A stretch of DNA of 64,000 nt from Hetaerina americana (GCA_022747635.1 JAKTNV010000005.1:47428013-47492012), one strand, 5' to 3'. Shown: positions 35,935 to 46,277, numbered from the stretch's first letter. Numbers and translations: made by a program. The notes: generated from the sequence alone by a model not told the origin.

Positions 35935-36002
<68 letters not shown>

Positions 36003-36051
36003 TATATAAATAATCATATATATATATATATAATATATATATAATATATAT
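35935..36051. repeat. (TA)n microsatellite
   Basis: A long TA run with short interruptions (AAATAATC near 36010). Open frames of repeated Tyr-Ile across it are artefacts. Confidence 0.95.
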
Positions 36052-37507
36052 GTGCAAAAAGCACATGCACTTGCAAACATACTTGCCCGTCGATATCGTT
36101 CAAGGATATATGTAAGTATTTAGTATTCTGTTTTTCATAAGGATGTAGAATAGAAAATGTTTGTTTGTCCAAAGTTAATGTACCGTGCGAAGGACGAACT
36201 AGTACTTTAATCTGTCAGTGTCTGGATTTCCCTCTGTTAACTCTAGTTTTCCAATCTACTGTTGCTATGTAATTCCTTACAGACGGCGTTACAGGCAAAT
36301 CTCACTCCCATCTACACTTCATCGTGCAGCCAGCGTAGCCATTGAAACCACTTAAAACCAAATAATAAATAACATCAACTTCACGGTAGATCTCACCTAA
36401 TGCTTTGGCACCAACTTCGTTGTTATCGGTTCTACCGAGGGAAAGCGCCCCATCGAGACGCAGCGACGAGGACAGCTTACTCAGCTTCGGTTGAATTCCT
36501 CCAGGCGTTCGGACGAATCGACTAGAAGTGTTGCCAGTTGAATGCGTGGGTAGGACGCGCAATCTGTCCGAGTGGACTTTTGTGCCATTGAAGGATAATT
36601 CAGTCGGAGTCGGATTTACGTGTGATTGCAAGCGCACGATTGAAGAAACAAGAAATAGTGGGAACTGTTCTGGGGAGAGAAATGTCTCTGCTGAGACCTG
36701 GGGTTGCATAGAAAACTTCTATAACCCTTGATTAACATCATAATGCAGTAGCGTGGCATAGGCAATGTATAGATGCCTAAAACATTGAGTTTAAACCATC
36801 ATTCGCATTTGAAACAACAAGAGAGAACTTTGCTTGATTGAAAAATAAAAACATACCTAAACAATCGCAAGGAGCTAGTTGCACACAATCGATTAGCCTA
36901 TAAATCGATCAAAGCTGTTAGCTTTATTGGTATAAGTGGCATTTAAGGAATTAGGATGAATTCACCCAATATTTTATGGGAATTTAAGTGTTATAAAATT
37001 TATATCAGGCATCTGAAATCTTTTTGGTCAGTTTGTTTGATCGTGTGTTTTGCTATTTTAAGTTTTGTGTCACTAAGGCGAGGATGGCATGTAGTGAAGC
37101 TGCTCAAGTGAAACAACTTTTCTCCTTAATTCGTGGAAATTCATTCATTCGGAGTTTTTCATGGGCCTTTTCTGTGCAATTATTTAAATATTCTATAGCT
37201 ATATATGAAAAGAAACAATTCAATTAATTGTTTCATTCAATAATAACTAGATATTCTATGATAAATATTGCTATTAAATATGCTATTTCACTTGAAAACT
37301 AAGCTTTGAAACGGTATTATTTATCGGTTATTTCCTGTATGGCCTTTTCTACCTCGCAGCCATTAACTCATGGGTCATTTTCATTGAAATAATATTCTTT
37401 CTGCTATATTAATAATACTCTATTCTAAATATGCCCCAATAATAGCTTTGTCACCTTTCCATCACAATTCGCATTCTGTTGCTTTTCTTCCGCTTTATTT
37501 GTATTTA
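36052..37507. other. Non-coding interval with one unassigned GC-balanced block
   Basis: At 36302-36709 the sequence is GC-balanced and open on the minus strand for 135 codons (SFNGTKVHSDRLRVLPTHS ... KLSKLSSSLRLDGALSLG). It also has an overlapping plus-strand frame at 36528-36731. I recognise neither and see no decisive splice sites. The rest is AT-rich. Confidence 0.35.
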
Positions 37508-38436
37508 CAGGGTCGCAACCAAAATTGGTAGGACAGATTTTTTTACAAGAATATTATTGACAATATACTTATATCGACTCAATAATCTTCAAAGTGTGCT
37601 CTTTGAGCTGCTACACACTTAGTATAACGTTGCTCCCATTCCCCGTACGCCCGCTGGAAATTTTCTTTGGGGATGCCGTTGATGACCCTCGTCGAAGCCT
37701 CTTGAACGACCTTTATCGAGTCAAAACGTCGTCCCTTGAGCTGTCTTTTCATCAAGGGGAAGAAGAAGAAGTCCGGTGGTGCCAGATCGGGAGAATAGGG
37801 CGGGTGCGGCAACGTGGCAACGCCGTATTTGGCCAGGAGCTGTCTGAAGACGAGCGCGCCATGGCAGAACTTTCGGCACAATCTTGGTGCACACCTTGCG
37901 CATGGCCAAATCCTGTGAAATAATGCGTTGGACGTTGGAGGCAGACAGACCCAACTGGTCTGCAATTTCTTCACTGGTTAAGCGTCGGTCTATGTTCAGC
38001 AGTGTCCTCACACCGTCCACATTCGTGTCGGTTCTTGCCGTCGACGGCCGTCCGGAGCGATGGTCGTCTTCAACGAGCTCCCTACCCTCTTTAAACAATT
38101 TGTGCCACTCAAATACTGTGGAACGGCTTAAGGCAGTATCCCCATAAGCCTGCTTGATCATATCGAGGGTCTCAGTAGCCGTCTTCCCGAGTTTTGCACA
38201 AAACTTCACGGAATAACGTTGCTCTGAATTCTGATTCATTTTGTTTTTCGACGCGGACAAAAAACTTGCTTCCCTAAAAACGGTGTCCTCACTCAACGAC
38301 AAACCGCAGGCGACTGAGGTGGGTGTCGGTCTGTTGCTTAGAGCCCCCTCCACCTTACCCTGCCAGGTAGACCCCCCATCCACCGCTCCGTTCGCGCCAG
38401 AGAAAATCAGTCCTACCACTTTTGGGTGCAACCCTG
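37508..38436 (-). mobile_element. Mariner copy M6, internally deleted, family F
   Basis: Near-perfect terminal repeats: left CAGGGTCGCAACCAAAATTG, right (reverse strand) CAGGGTTGCACCCAAAAGTG, continuing to GGTAGGAC. Both ends are flanked by TA (37506-37507, 38437-38438). Length is 929 bp, about 0.35 kb short of a full mariner. The minus strand encodes a clean DNA-binding half and a clean C-terminal half joined out of frame. It is GC-richer than its surroundings and looks fairly young. Confidence 0.95.
37579..38239 (-). pseudogene. Mariner transposase of M6 lacking the first two catalytic Asp
   Basis: The start is ATG at 38239-38237 (MNQNSEQRYSVKFCAKLGK); the open frame upstream of it is only leader. 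About 128 residues follow with both HTH motifs (ATETLDMIKQAYGDTALSRS; RRLTSEEIADQLGLSASNVQ) to KIVPKVL. There the frame breaks and re-enters at HGALVFRQLLAKYG. The rest is open: SPDLAPPDFFFF (third Asp kept), then a C-terminus ending RAHFEDY. The lost segment contains TGDE and HHDN. If expressed, the product would be a DNA-binding domain with an out-of-frame tail. Confidence 0.88.
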
Positions 38437-41084
38437 TAGTATATTACTTATTGGGCTATCCGGGCTTCCTTTTCCTAATTATTTAGATAAGTTATTTCGT
38501 TTTCTTCACTTAATGATATTCCTGGTTACCTTTGATATGACGCAATATTTTTTCTAATTTGTTTTATATTTACGTGCTTACTTGTTTCATGTGTATCTTT
38601 GGTTTTCGGATTTTTAGAAATTCCTTTCGTCCTATTTATCAACCCATTCCCATATCCTGATTCAGGATTTGAACAACTCCGACGTTAAATTCCTCTCCTT
38701 TCCTTCAAGTAAAAATTTATACCTTTCCTCTCTCTTGCGATATTTTTTTACGTTTAGCTTTGCTTTTTACAATAATTACATCAAGTAATAGATATAAAGA
38801 AGCTTTTTTTCCTTAAAAAGAAAGTATTCTATTGCATGCATTTAATATCTTCCCTTATCAAAAAATGGTGGATTAATTTTTTAGTATGAAGTTGATTTAG
38901 TTAGTATATTAGCTTCACGATTAGTGTTTTAGTAATTTTTGTCCACAGAGGTTCTAAACAACTAAAATACAATGATGTTGGGGTTAACGCTAAAAATATC
39001 TCTCAATCATAGCAGTAATGTGCACATTTAAAATAGTGTTACTTACTCGTATATTTCTTTCAACAAATAATTGTCCAAGCTATTTTTCTAACCTCTACCC
39101 TTTAGTTAGAGCGATGAAGTTAGCCTTTCTCTTTTTCCTTAAATGTTATAAAGTTCAGCAATCTATAATAAACCTAACACACTGCTAAAACTCAATTATT
39201 ATCTCTATGCTATATAGGTACATTTTTTTAATCTTTCTCGAGTATCAAAGGAATTCCCAAATATAATATTATAGTCGTAGGTTTTATGAAAGTGTGCACA
39301 AGAACTGAATGTTTTCATAGGAAAAAACACAAATGAGTGAACTTACATCTGTATATAGAGTTAAGGAGGCAATCATAAAATAAAAGCAGTACCAAATACT
39401 TGAATGAAAAAATTTTTTACATTTACCAAAGAAAAGTCACCTCATGGAGTTTCGAGAAGTTGCACAAAAATCCAATCGTGTCCTTTAAAAGAAAAAGCGT
39501 TGTATGAATATGTTATATATCCCACCTGTGCCCTTTTAACCATAATTTTCAATCCCCCACCTCCACCACTCCCACTCGAATTTGCACCCGGCTGATTTCT
39601 TTCTTGTTTTTTAATAACGGGTCACCGGTGTATCGCTGGTTACCGAACGAAATTGGAAAACTTTCACTCCGGAGCGCTCCCGAAAATGGTAGGCGTAGAT
39701 TAAAATTGCCCCGAAACTTTGATTGGTACCAGAAAAATTTGTTGTTATTGTATGATAACTAGTGGACTAAAGCTCCTTTGAGCCTGAAATTCACCCCTAG
39801 GACTGTGTTTGTTCAGTAAAACACAGTGATCGATAAACAAAAAAAAAGGTTTTCTTTAATTTAGCCAGCAATTTTTTTCTAAATTCTATTGTATATTTTT
39901 TGTTAATATACTCTTTTGCCCTGAACAAATAGTTTTTTCAATACACTTGGAGATTTTCCGAATATTCGTTACCTGCTAATTGTGTTCTCACATCGACGCA
40001 ACTTTCAAGGAATGAAATCCTGGGTCATTCTTTCATTTTTTTTTGGGTGACAATTTTTTCATCATTTTAACTTATTTGTGAGGGTATATCCGAATTTTGC
40101 GCTCCACCACTAATCCCTTGAAATTGCTGATGCTTAAATTTGTTTATTACGCTGACACTGACACTAATTTTTATTGCCATTTGTGGCGAAAAATATGATT
40201 CTTCGTAATTTTTAATCAACGCAGTGTAGTTTTACTAAGCCATTCTTCCTGCGATTGAAAAAACCTCATTGTTGAGCACAAAGGATTAAAGCGAACTCAT
40301 TCCCCTGGTTCGTGAATGGAAGAAGAACTGCACGCGACGTGCATGGAGACCCAATCTCAGAAATGAAAACACGCTCATTCTCTCAGTATCTCTACCTTCC
40401 TCTTTCCATCTCTTTCTACGCCTCTCTCTCTCTCTTTCCCACATCCCTTCCATCGCCGTGTCATTCACTGTGTCCACCGCTCCTTTACACATGCGCAAAA
40501 GCACGAACACCAATCCTCAACTTCACCAACGTTTGCGCTCATAGTCGTATATTCGCCCTTCAGCTGCAAACCAATCCGTGCAATCTATTTGCGATCCGAT
40601 CTGGTCCACCCTTTTAATGAATACCCTGCTCTGCCCTTCCGACTCCCTCTCCCCTCCTTGTCGAATGCCGAATCGAATGCGAGCGGCGTCGGATGATATC
40701 GCGAAATTCTATTTCATTTGTACCTACTCCTCCATAAGAAATGTTCAAGCAGGTGGAAGATGTCAGATGACGTAAGTTGTAAATTTTTCCAAATCTATAA
40801 ACAGTGGATAAAACTGGGTCAGTAGGGATGTTTAAAATTTATCACTTCCAAAAATAATGATGAAAATGAGCCCCTTTTTGATGAGCCAGTTGGTTTCCCA
40901 GTGTAGGAGATCAAAGCTAATATTTGGAGAGAATTTCATTACTTCGCGGAATATTTATGCAAATCATAGGTTTTCCAATTATAGTAAAACATCTATTGAA
41001 TATTTGATGCATATATTTTCTCTATAGTCGCAATTGTTTTGCAATTAATAAAGTTCGTCAATCCACTCGTACTCTATCTTCTGA
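38437..41084. other. Mostly AT-rich non-coding interval
   Basis: No gene recognised. From 40290 to 40760 the sequence is GC-balanced with a (CT)n tract near 40425 and frames without motifs. Near 39620-39650 there is a short inverted repeat (GGTCACCGG ... CTGGTTACC). Confidence 0.45.
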
Positions 41085-41115
41085 TAGCCTAGCCTAGCCA
41101 AGCCTAGCTTAGCCT
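41085..41115. repeat. Degenerate (TAGCC)n pentamer repeat
   Basis: Six units of TAGCC or close variants (AAGCC, TAGCT). It resembles but is not the arthropod telomeric repeat (TTAGG/CCTAA). Confidence 0.75.
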
Positions 41116-41223
41116 ATTCAATATTACCTTGAAAACCAAGATTTTCTCGATGAGTGAATGCACCCGATTCTTAAGCCAAGAGATGGCGTCTGGGGGCTGT
41201 TTTTAATAAATTAAGTAATGTAC

Positions 41224-41310
41224 GTTTCCTCGATAGCTCAAGTGGTTAAGAGCATCCGCCCGGCAAGTGGAAAGATCCGAGGTTCGAGTCCCGGTAAAGG
41301 AAATAACGGT
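41224..41310 (+). mobile_element. tRNA-derived SINE head S3 (family A), best preserved Pol III boxes
   Basis: TTTCCTCGATAGCTCAAGTGG contains box A (TAGCTCAAGTGG) and, 45 bases on, GGTTCGAGTCC is a perfect box B. The ends TTTCCT and AGGAAA pair like an acceptor stem, but the inner acceptor pairs mismatch, so this is a tRNA-like SINE head or tRNA pseudogene rather than a working tRNA. It matches the head at about 13425-13495. The following tail differs from that copy. Confidence 0.7.
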
Positions 41311-43333
41311 TGAAAACCACTTGTTTAAAATTCTAAATAATGCAACATTCAATGCTAAATTCACTAATTTCCTCGCCTCAGAGTGTCTCTATTTTTTTGG
41401 TAGACTCGGTAGGCAAGATCATTCACTGCCTGTTTCTTAATATAGCCTCTTCATTCTAACCATCCTGATTCATTTAACTGGTAATCATATGATAGAGAAT
41501 TCTACAGAAATACTCAAATAATATTTTTGTATTTGGCAGGGTTATTATCGTTAATATAGGTTCAATTCTATTTCCGAGAAAATGTAAATACTTTATTTGC
41601 ATATTATTATAAACATTTGTGACATACAGAGGCAATATAGGATATTGCATATGTTTATTACATAATTTTTAAAATATCTGGTAACTATAAGTTGTTACAT
41701 TAATAAAGCAAATTTACTTATTTTTTTCAAAGGATTCATGTTTTAAAATATAAGTAATATATCATACATTTTACCTATGACCATTTTGCATGGTATTTTA
41801 ATAGTACCATAATATTAATTTTAACAAAATGAACGTTTTTTGCGAAGAAGTTTCACTCAAAATCAATATTCATATAATCTTTCACGTTTTGTGATGTTAT
41901 CCTCTTAAGTCCTTTGTGCATTAGATTTCACATCTACCATCAGACCCAATTTTTCGATACTTTGAATATACTTTAAAGAGGCAATGTGCTAGTTCAATTT
42001 TCCATTACATTTATTTTCTCGAAGCAAATTGCTATTTTATCATCTACAGGATATAAATCAATTTCTGTGTCACAACGGGCGCCTATTTTTACCCTTCATC
42101 GAATGAAGGATGATTTTCTACTTTTTATCCTAATTTGTGTCAAAATATACGATTTGCATTTTTTGTCTTTTTGGTACCTTGATGCGTCAGTTTGTCACCT
42201 TTTCCATCATAGCGAATAATTGACTTTCTAAACAGCAAAATCGAAGCGAGAGTAGAGGGTTATGAAGTGGATGAGGAGGCGCGGTTTTTCACTTGATTGA
42301 TGGCGGTCAGAATGAGGAGAGAATCGGAATTTTGGGTGCGGGAATATAGCTCGGATGAAACGGGGGAATGGGAAAAGAAAGGAAATTGACGGCTAGGCAT
42401 AATGAATTCAACAGTCGCTGCTTTGCTTCAGCAGAAAAATTTTGAAAAAGTGATATTGCGTGGTGCGGCATCGTTATCTTTCTTCCCTCACTGAAAATCA
42501 GCAGTTGAATTACATAACCAGTTATTTATTGCTTACGCTCGAGAAATGAGAGAAAACAGGGAAGTACTAGTTGTTGGGAAGTAATTGTTACAGCAAATAC
42601 GCATTTTTACTACAACTCAGTGGGCTGCGTCATTTCATGTAATGCACATTGGAGGGTTTGTTTTCATTTGGAAATATTCAAATAATGCTCGTAATCATAA
42701 ATGTGAAGCATGAAATTTTGTCGGGAATGCAAAGAATCTGGTACCATTCCCAATTGTTTTGTACAAGCAGTCCTCATATCTACTGCGAGCAATTTATGAT
42801 TCTTCACGCGTAATGAGAATGTCTGCAAACGAGAATAATTCCAAAATCTCTTAGAAACTTGATCTATTTCAGTCAGATTTATTGCTTTAAGGACTCCATG
42901 AAATTGTAAAAAATCACACAATGAAAAATAGCCCTGGCTTAGGTTGATATGGATATTCAATCACAATGATCCTGCAAGAAATTTTCTTTGTGAATTGTTT
43001 TTGATCAACAAGATCAATGACAAAACAAGTTCGGTAATGCATGTCAGCGAAAAAAGGTAAATTTTTTGCATTACTTAATTTAATCTTTAAATATATGAGA
43101 CTGACATGCACATCTACTTTATAATCATAGTTATGTAAGATTGACATGAATAGAAAACGGTGGTTACAAGAGCAGACATGGTTTTCTTCCGTAGTAGGTA
43201 ACGAAAAACTCAATGGACCTGAGTAGGTCATTTAGCATTATACTAATTATATTTATTTGTCACCTTCGAAAGGAAAAATATATTTCTAAAAATTAAATTA
43301 TTTAACTTATAAACATGAGATCATATTCCCAAT
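41311..43333. other. AT-rich non-coding interval
   Basis: No gene recognised. Minus-strand frames at 42664-42960 and 42914-43231 (98 and 105 codons) have ordinary composition but no known motif and overlap in different frames. Confidence 0.45.
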
Positions 43334-43359
43334 GTTTCTCGGATTAGCCAATCATCAGG
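43334..43359 (-). ncRNA. Partial hammerhead-like core
   Basis: On the minus strand CTGATGA (43358-43352) is followed by a hairpin (TTGG, loop CTAAT, CCGA) and GAAAC (43338-43334). That is the correct order and spacing for a hammerhead core. A 4-bp stem III (ACAT/ATGT) can be drawn with a 15-base loop, but I find no convincing stem I. It may be a decayed relative of the motif at 25703 or chance. Confidence 0.3.
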
Positions 43360-43786
43360 CATGTAGTTTGATTTCGTAATAACCGAATAGACGAGTCTAC
43401 GGGATTTGAAAAATGAATTGAACAATTCGAAAAATTTTACTAGGCCATTTCCAGCAAAGATGTACTTCAACGCTTGAAAAAGGATTTTAGAACAATATTG
43501 CGTAAAATATCTAGTTTAAAGAATTTAAGTGAATAACTTGAATGAAAAGAATATCCATGTGCGATGAATGCCGAATAGTGGACACATGGCTATCAGTGAC
43601 AAAAAATGCCGGAAATATTGATGAATAAATATAGTTTTAGGAAATCAATACTATTCCCGACTGATAATGGAATAATCTCTTTCTTTCATTGCTGTACTTT
43701 TGCATTTAAACGTTATATTAGCATACTTTACGTGGATTTAACATGCCTTAAACCGAGACTATGAAAGAAGTAGTCATTGAAGGAAG

Positions 43787-43789
<3 letters not shown>

Positions 43790-43880
<91 letters not shown>
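43790..43880. repeat. (TA)n microsatellite, left of M7
   Basis: About 45 perfect TA units, interrupted at 43881 by a mariner insertion. The repeat resumes at 44637. Confidence 0.95.
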
Positions 43881-43883
<3 letters not shown>

Positions 43884-44636
43884 GAGGGTCATCCGGAAAG
43901 TAGTACCCGTTCGTGCCGCTGAAGTGCTGACGACGCGAGTAGCCGCTGGACGAGGTCAGATAGCTTCAGTGGCTTGTCTGCCTTCTCTGAGCCAAGTTGC
44001 GTGACGCTAGCATTGCCTGTGTTGTTTCTGTGATTGTTTACAATGTTTAAAAAAATTGAGAACGCCGCCAGTTGTGAAGTGAGGGCAGTGATTAAATTCC
44101 TCAATGCAAGAAACGTTCGCCCATGTGATATTCATCGCCAATTAAAGGAGGTGTATGGAGACAATGTAATGGACGAGTCGTCTGTTCGGCGGTGGTGTCG
44201 CAACTTCAACATGGGGAGGGGGAACACACACGACGATGAGCGTTCGGGGAGACCGTCTGTCATTACAGACCAACTGGTGAGCTCAGTTGACGAATTCGTG
44301 AGGAACGATCGGCGCGTCACAATTGATGACATCTGTGAGCATTTTCCCAATGTTTCTCGAACAATTGTTCATGAAATTGTTAAACACCATCTGCATTATG
44401 CAAAAATTTGTGCAAGATGGGTCCCTCGCGTATCTCAATGAGCTGGCGGCGAAGGACTATGCAGCAGGAATACAGAAACTTGTCACACGTTATGACAAAT
44501 GCCTTAATTTGCTTGGAGATTATGTTGAGAAGTAGTTTAAAGTATCCTCTTTCAAATAAAATTTTTAATGTTTGTTAATATTTACTTTTGTGTCTTTATT
44601 TCACGAACGGGTACTACTTTCCGGATGACCCTCGTG
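43881..44636 (+). mobile_element. Mariner copy M7, 756-bp derivative inserted in (TA)n, family G
   Basis: Both ends begin CACGAGGGTCATCCGGAAAG and stay identical for about 35 bases, the best terminal repeats in the window. TA repeats flank it on both sides, so it landed within a microsatellite whose every unit is a mariner target. The transposase resembles the SETMAR-type mariner group (IKFLNARNVRPCDIHRQLK; ARWVPRV; IQKLVTRYDKCLN). The whole catalytic domain is missing. Perfect ends plus a large internal deletion mark a non-autonomous, recently mobile copy. Confidence 0.95.
44043..44535 (+). pseudogene. Mariner transposase of M7: DNA-binding domain and C-terminal tip only
   Basis: ATG 44043 starts a 132-codon open frame with no stop. 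It covers both HTH motifs (PCDIHRQLKEVYGDNVMDES; RRVTIDDICEHFPNVSRT) and the GRPS linker, ending at ARWVPRV. The next sequence, in another frame, is the last 35 residues (ELAAKDYAAGIQKLVTRY ... GDYVEK). All three catalytic Asp are deleted. The intact DNA-binding frame could in principle make a protein that binds the terminal repeats; I see no evidence that it is expressed. Confidence 0.9.
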
Positions 44637-44650
44637 TATATATATATATA
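44637..44650. repeat. (TA)n microsatellite, right of M7
   Basis: Continuation of the TA run split by M7. It directly abuts the inverted repeat. Confidence 0.9.
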
Positions 44651-44877
44651 TAATGGGCTGACACAACATAACACAAATAGAAAAGAATAGACACATATAA
44701 AAGAACACTTACACGGTAAATTGTTCGAGCTTTCGGCCCTCTCAGAGGCCTTCTTCAAGAGGACTCTCTTGAAGAAGGCCCCTGAGAGGGCCGAAAGCTC
44801 GAACAATTTACCGTGTAAGTGTTCTTTTATATGTGTCTATTCTTTTCTATTTGTGTTATGTTGTGTCAGCCCATTAT
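44650..44877. repeat. Inverted repeat with 112-bp arms, 4-bp spacer, hairpin motif in each arm
   Basis: Arms 44650-44761 and 44766-44877 are reverse complements with a single mismatch. Next to the centre each arm carries, reading outward, TTGAAGAA, a hairpin (GGCCC, loop CTGAGA, GGGCC in the right arm; GGCCT/GGGCC with one wobble in the left) and GAAAG. This resembles a hammerhead core with U for the first C. The arms run outward to TGGGCTGACACAACATAACA. The two open frames that read alike on opposite strands (44582-44806 and 44721-45098) follow from the symmetry and are not genes. Confidence 0.92.
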
Positions 44878-44910
44878 TGTGCCGCTCGTATGAGTTTTTC
44901 CGGACAATCG

Positions 44911-44911
<1 letters not shown>

Positions 44912-44982
<71 letters not shown>

Positions 44983-44988
44983 GTATAT

Positions 44989-45037
<49 letters not shown>

Positions 45038-45066
45038 GTATATGTATATATATGTATATGTATATT
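44912..45066. repeat. (TA)n microsatellite with TATG variants
   Basis: Long TA run becoming (TATATG)n toward the right end. It follows a short unique sequence ending TTTTTCCGGACAATCG next to the inverted repeat. Confidence 0.95.
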
Positions 45067-45069
45067 CAT

Positions 45070-45260
45070 ATGGGAATATATATAAGGAAAACAGATAAGA
45101 ACACATAAAAGACGAACACATTAGAGTCTACTGTGTCCGTCCCTTATATATGTTCCTATCCCTTTTCCTTAATTTTATTTCCATGTGATTGAGTATTTGT
45201 TCGCCGTCTGGTGGGATTTCGTTGGCCAGGAAACACACTGCTCTTATCCTTTATGATTGC
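45070..45260 (+). mobile_element. SINE tail S4 (family A tail, no head)
   Basis: The segment TTCCATGTGATTGAGTATTT GTTCGCC and the ending TTATCCTTTATGA match the tail of the copy at 13384-13745 and, less well, 63440-63660. No tRNA-like head is present; a TA repeat lies where it should be. It is followed at once by a LINE RT fragment in the same orientation. Confidence 0.55.
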
Positions 45261-45269
45261 TAACCTACT

Positions 45270-45347
45270 ATCATCAACAATAGGATAGAGAGTAGGGCAA
45301 ATGATTACTTAAGGGATGACCAGTTTGGATTTAGGAAGGGGAGGGGA
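45270..45347 (+). mobile_element. RTE-like LINE RT fragment L6
   Basis: Twenty-six codons read IINNRIESRANDYL then DDQFGFRKGRG, a conserved RT block of RTE-like LINEs (usual form QFGFRKGRGTRDAI). Homology stops at a TAA. The fragment is very short but the motif is distinctive. Confidence 0.75.
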
Positions 45348-45350
45348 TAA

Positions 45351-46210
45351 AATTTAGGAAAAGAGTACACAGGTAGAGTGAAGCATGTTTTCTCAAATTC
45401 TATAACACAGCTTAGAATCACGCAACCACAAGAACACAGTAATAGAAAATGTTTATCGGAATATGCCCGCAACACTTTTATGAGTGCAAACACGTTTGTT
45501 ATAACTCGAATAATATTTTATCGTGCTGGGAAAAATATATTCAACAGCCAAGTAGAATTAGTAGAATACAATGAGGACTCTAAAACATCGCTACTCATGT
45601 GCCATGCCTGATGGCTATTAAATTATTTTTTTTTATATTCCTAATTACATGCCATAATCGAAACTAATTCATAAATTTTCCTTAATATATCATTAATGTT
45701 TTATAATTGATGAATTAATTCTAAACTAATGATAAAAAAGAATAATACAGTGTTGTGGGCTATATATCAGAGGGGACTACATGCTTAATAATTTTAATTT
45801 AACTTTTCCTTCCAAATCATTCGCTCGAATGTACCTCTTGATTTATGCCCTTTTAAATATGAGTTGTCCTTTAAATATGTATAATGGGTTTATTTGTTCT
45901 TATCGGTGTCCCTTAGGCTTTATTTTGGTCTCCTGATTGACTACTTCTGGTTGGAAGATCCTTAGTACAAACTCTTCAATAATAGACTTGCATGGCGTAT
46001 ATTTCTGTTGAAGCTGAATCTGGATATAGGTCGCACTTCTTGGGAAACCCTTTGATGGATGATGATACGGAGTACAGACATCATGTGAGTTCCAAATCTT
46101 CCCTATCCATCACAGTCCACTTTATTAATAAGGTTTTCTCACACCCCCAAGCATTATTGCGCAGAGGAAATTTTGACTTAAATGTTGAGACTTTACCATA
46201 ACCTGTTAAC
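45351..46210. other. AT-rich non-coding interval
   Basis: Nothing recognisable. Confidence 0.5.
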
Positions 46211-46277
46211 GATGCGTAGAAAAGCGATTTCACAAAATATTTTGTGGAATAACAGAATGTTACCTCTTCTACGCATC
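46211..46277. repeat. Nested palindromes (cruciform-forming)
   Basis: GATGCGTAGAA (46211-46221) pairs with TTCTACGCATC (46267-46277). Inside lies a perfect 16-bp palindrome CACAAAATATTTTGTG (46231-46246). It may be a short foldback MITE remnant or a structured site; no protein-coding context. Confidence 0.8.

Noticed and set aside
38239..38431. N-terminal extension of the M6 open frame (MHPKVVG...)
   Set aside because: It starts inside the terminal repeat and reads through leader DNA; the family-like start is the ATG at 38239.
41224..41310. Functional tRNA gene
   Set aside because: Boxes A and B are good, but the acceptor stem mismatches internally and the anticodon arm is not convincing; the same head occurs in a SINE at 13384.
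44043..44535. Host SETMAR-like gene
   Set aside because: Perfect terminal repeats and TA flanks show a transposon copy; no SET domain or introns nearby.
44582..45098. Two frames giving near-identical proteins from opposite strands (MFELSAL...)
   Set aside because: A consequence of the 112-bp inverted repeat; not evidence of a gene family.
43777..45121. Open frames of repeated Tyr-Ile across the (TA)n tracts
   Set aside because: Direct translation of a dinucleotide repeat.
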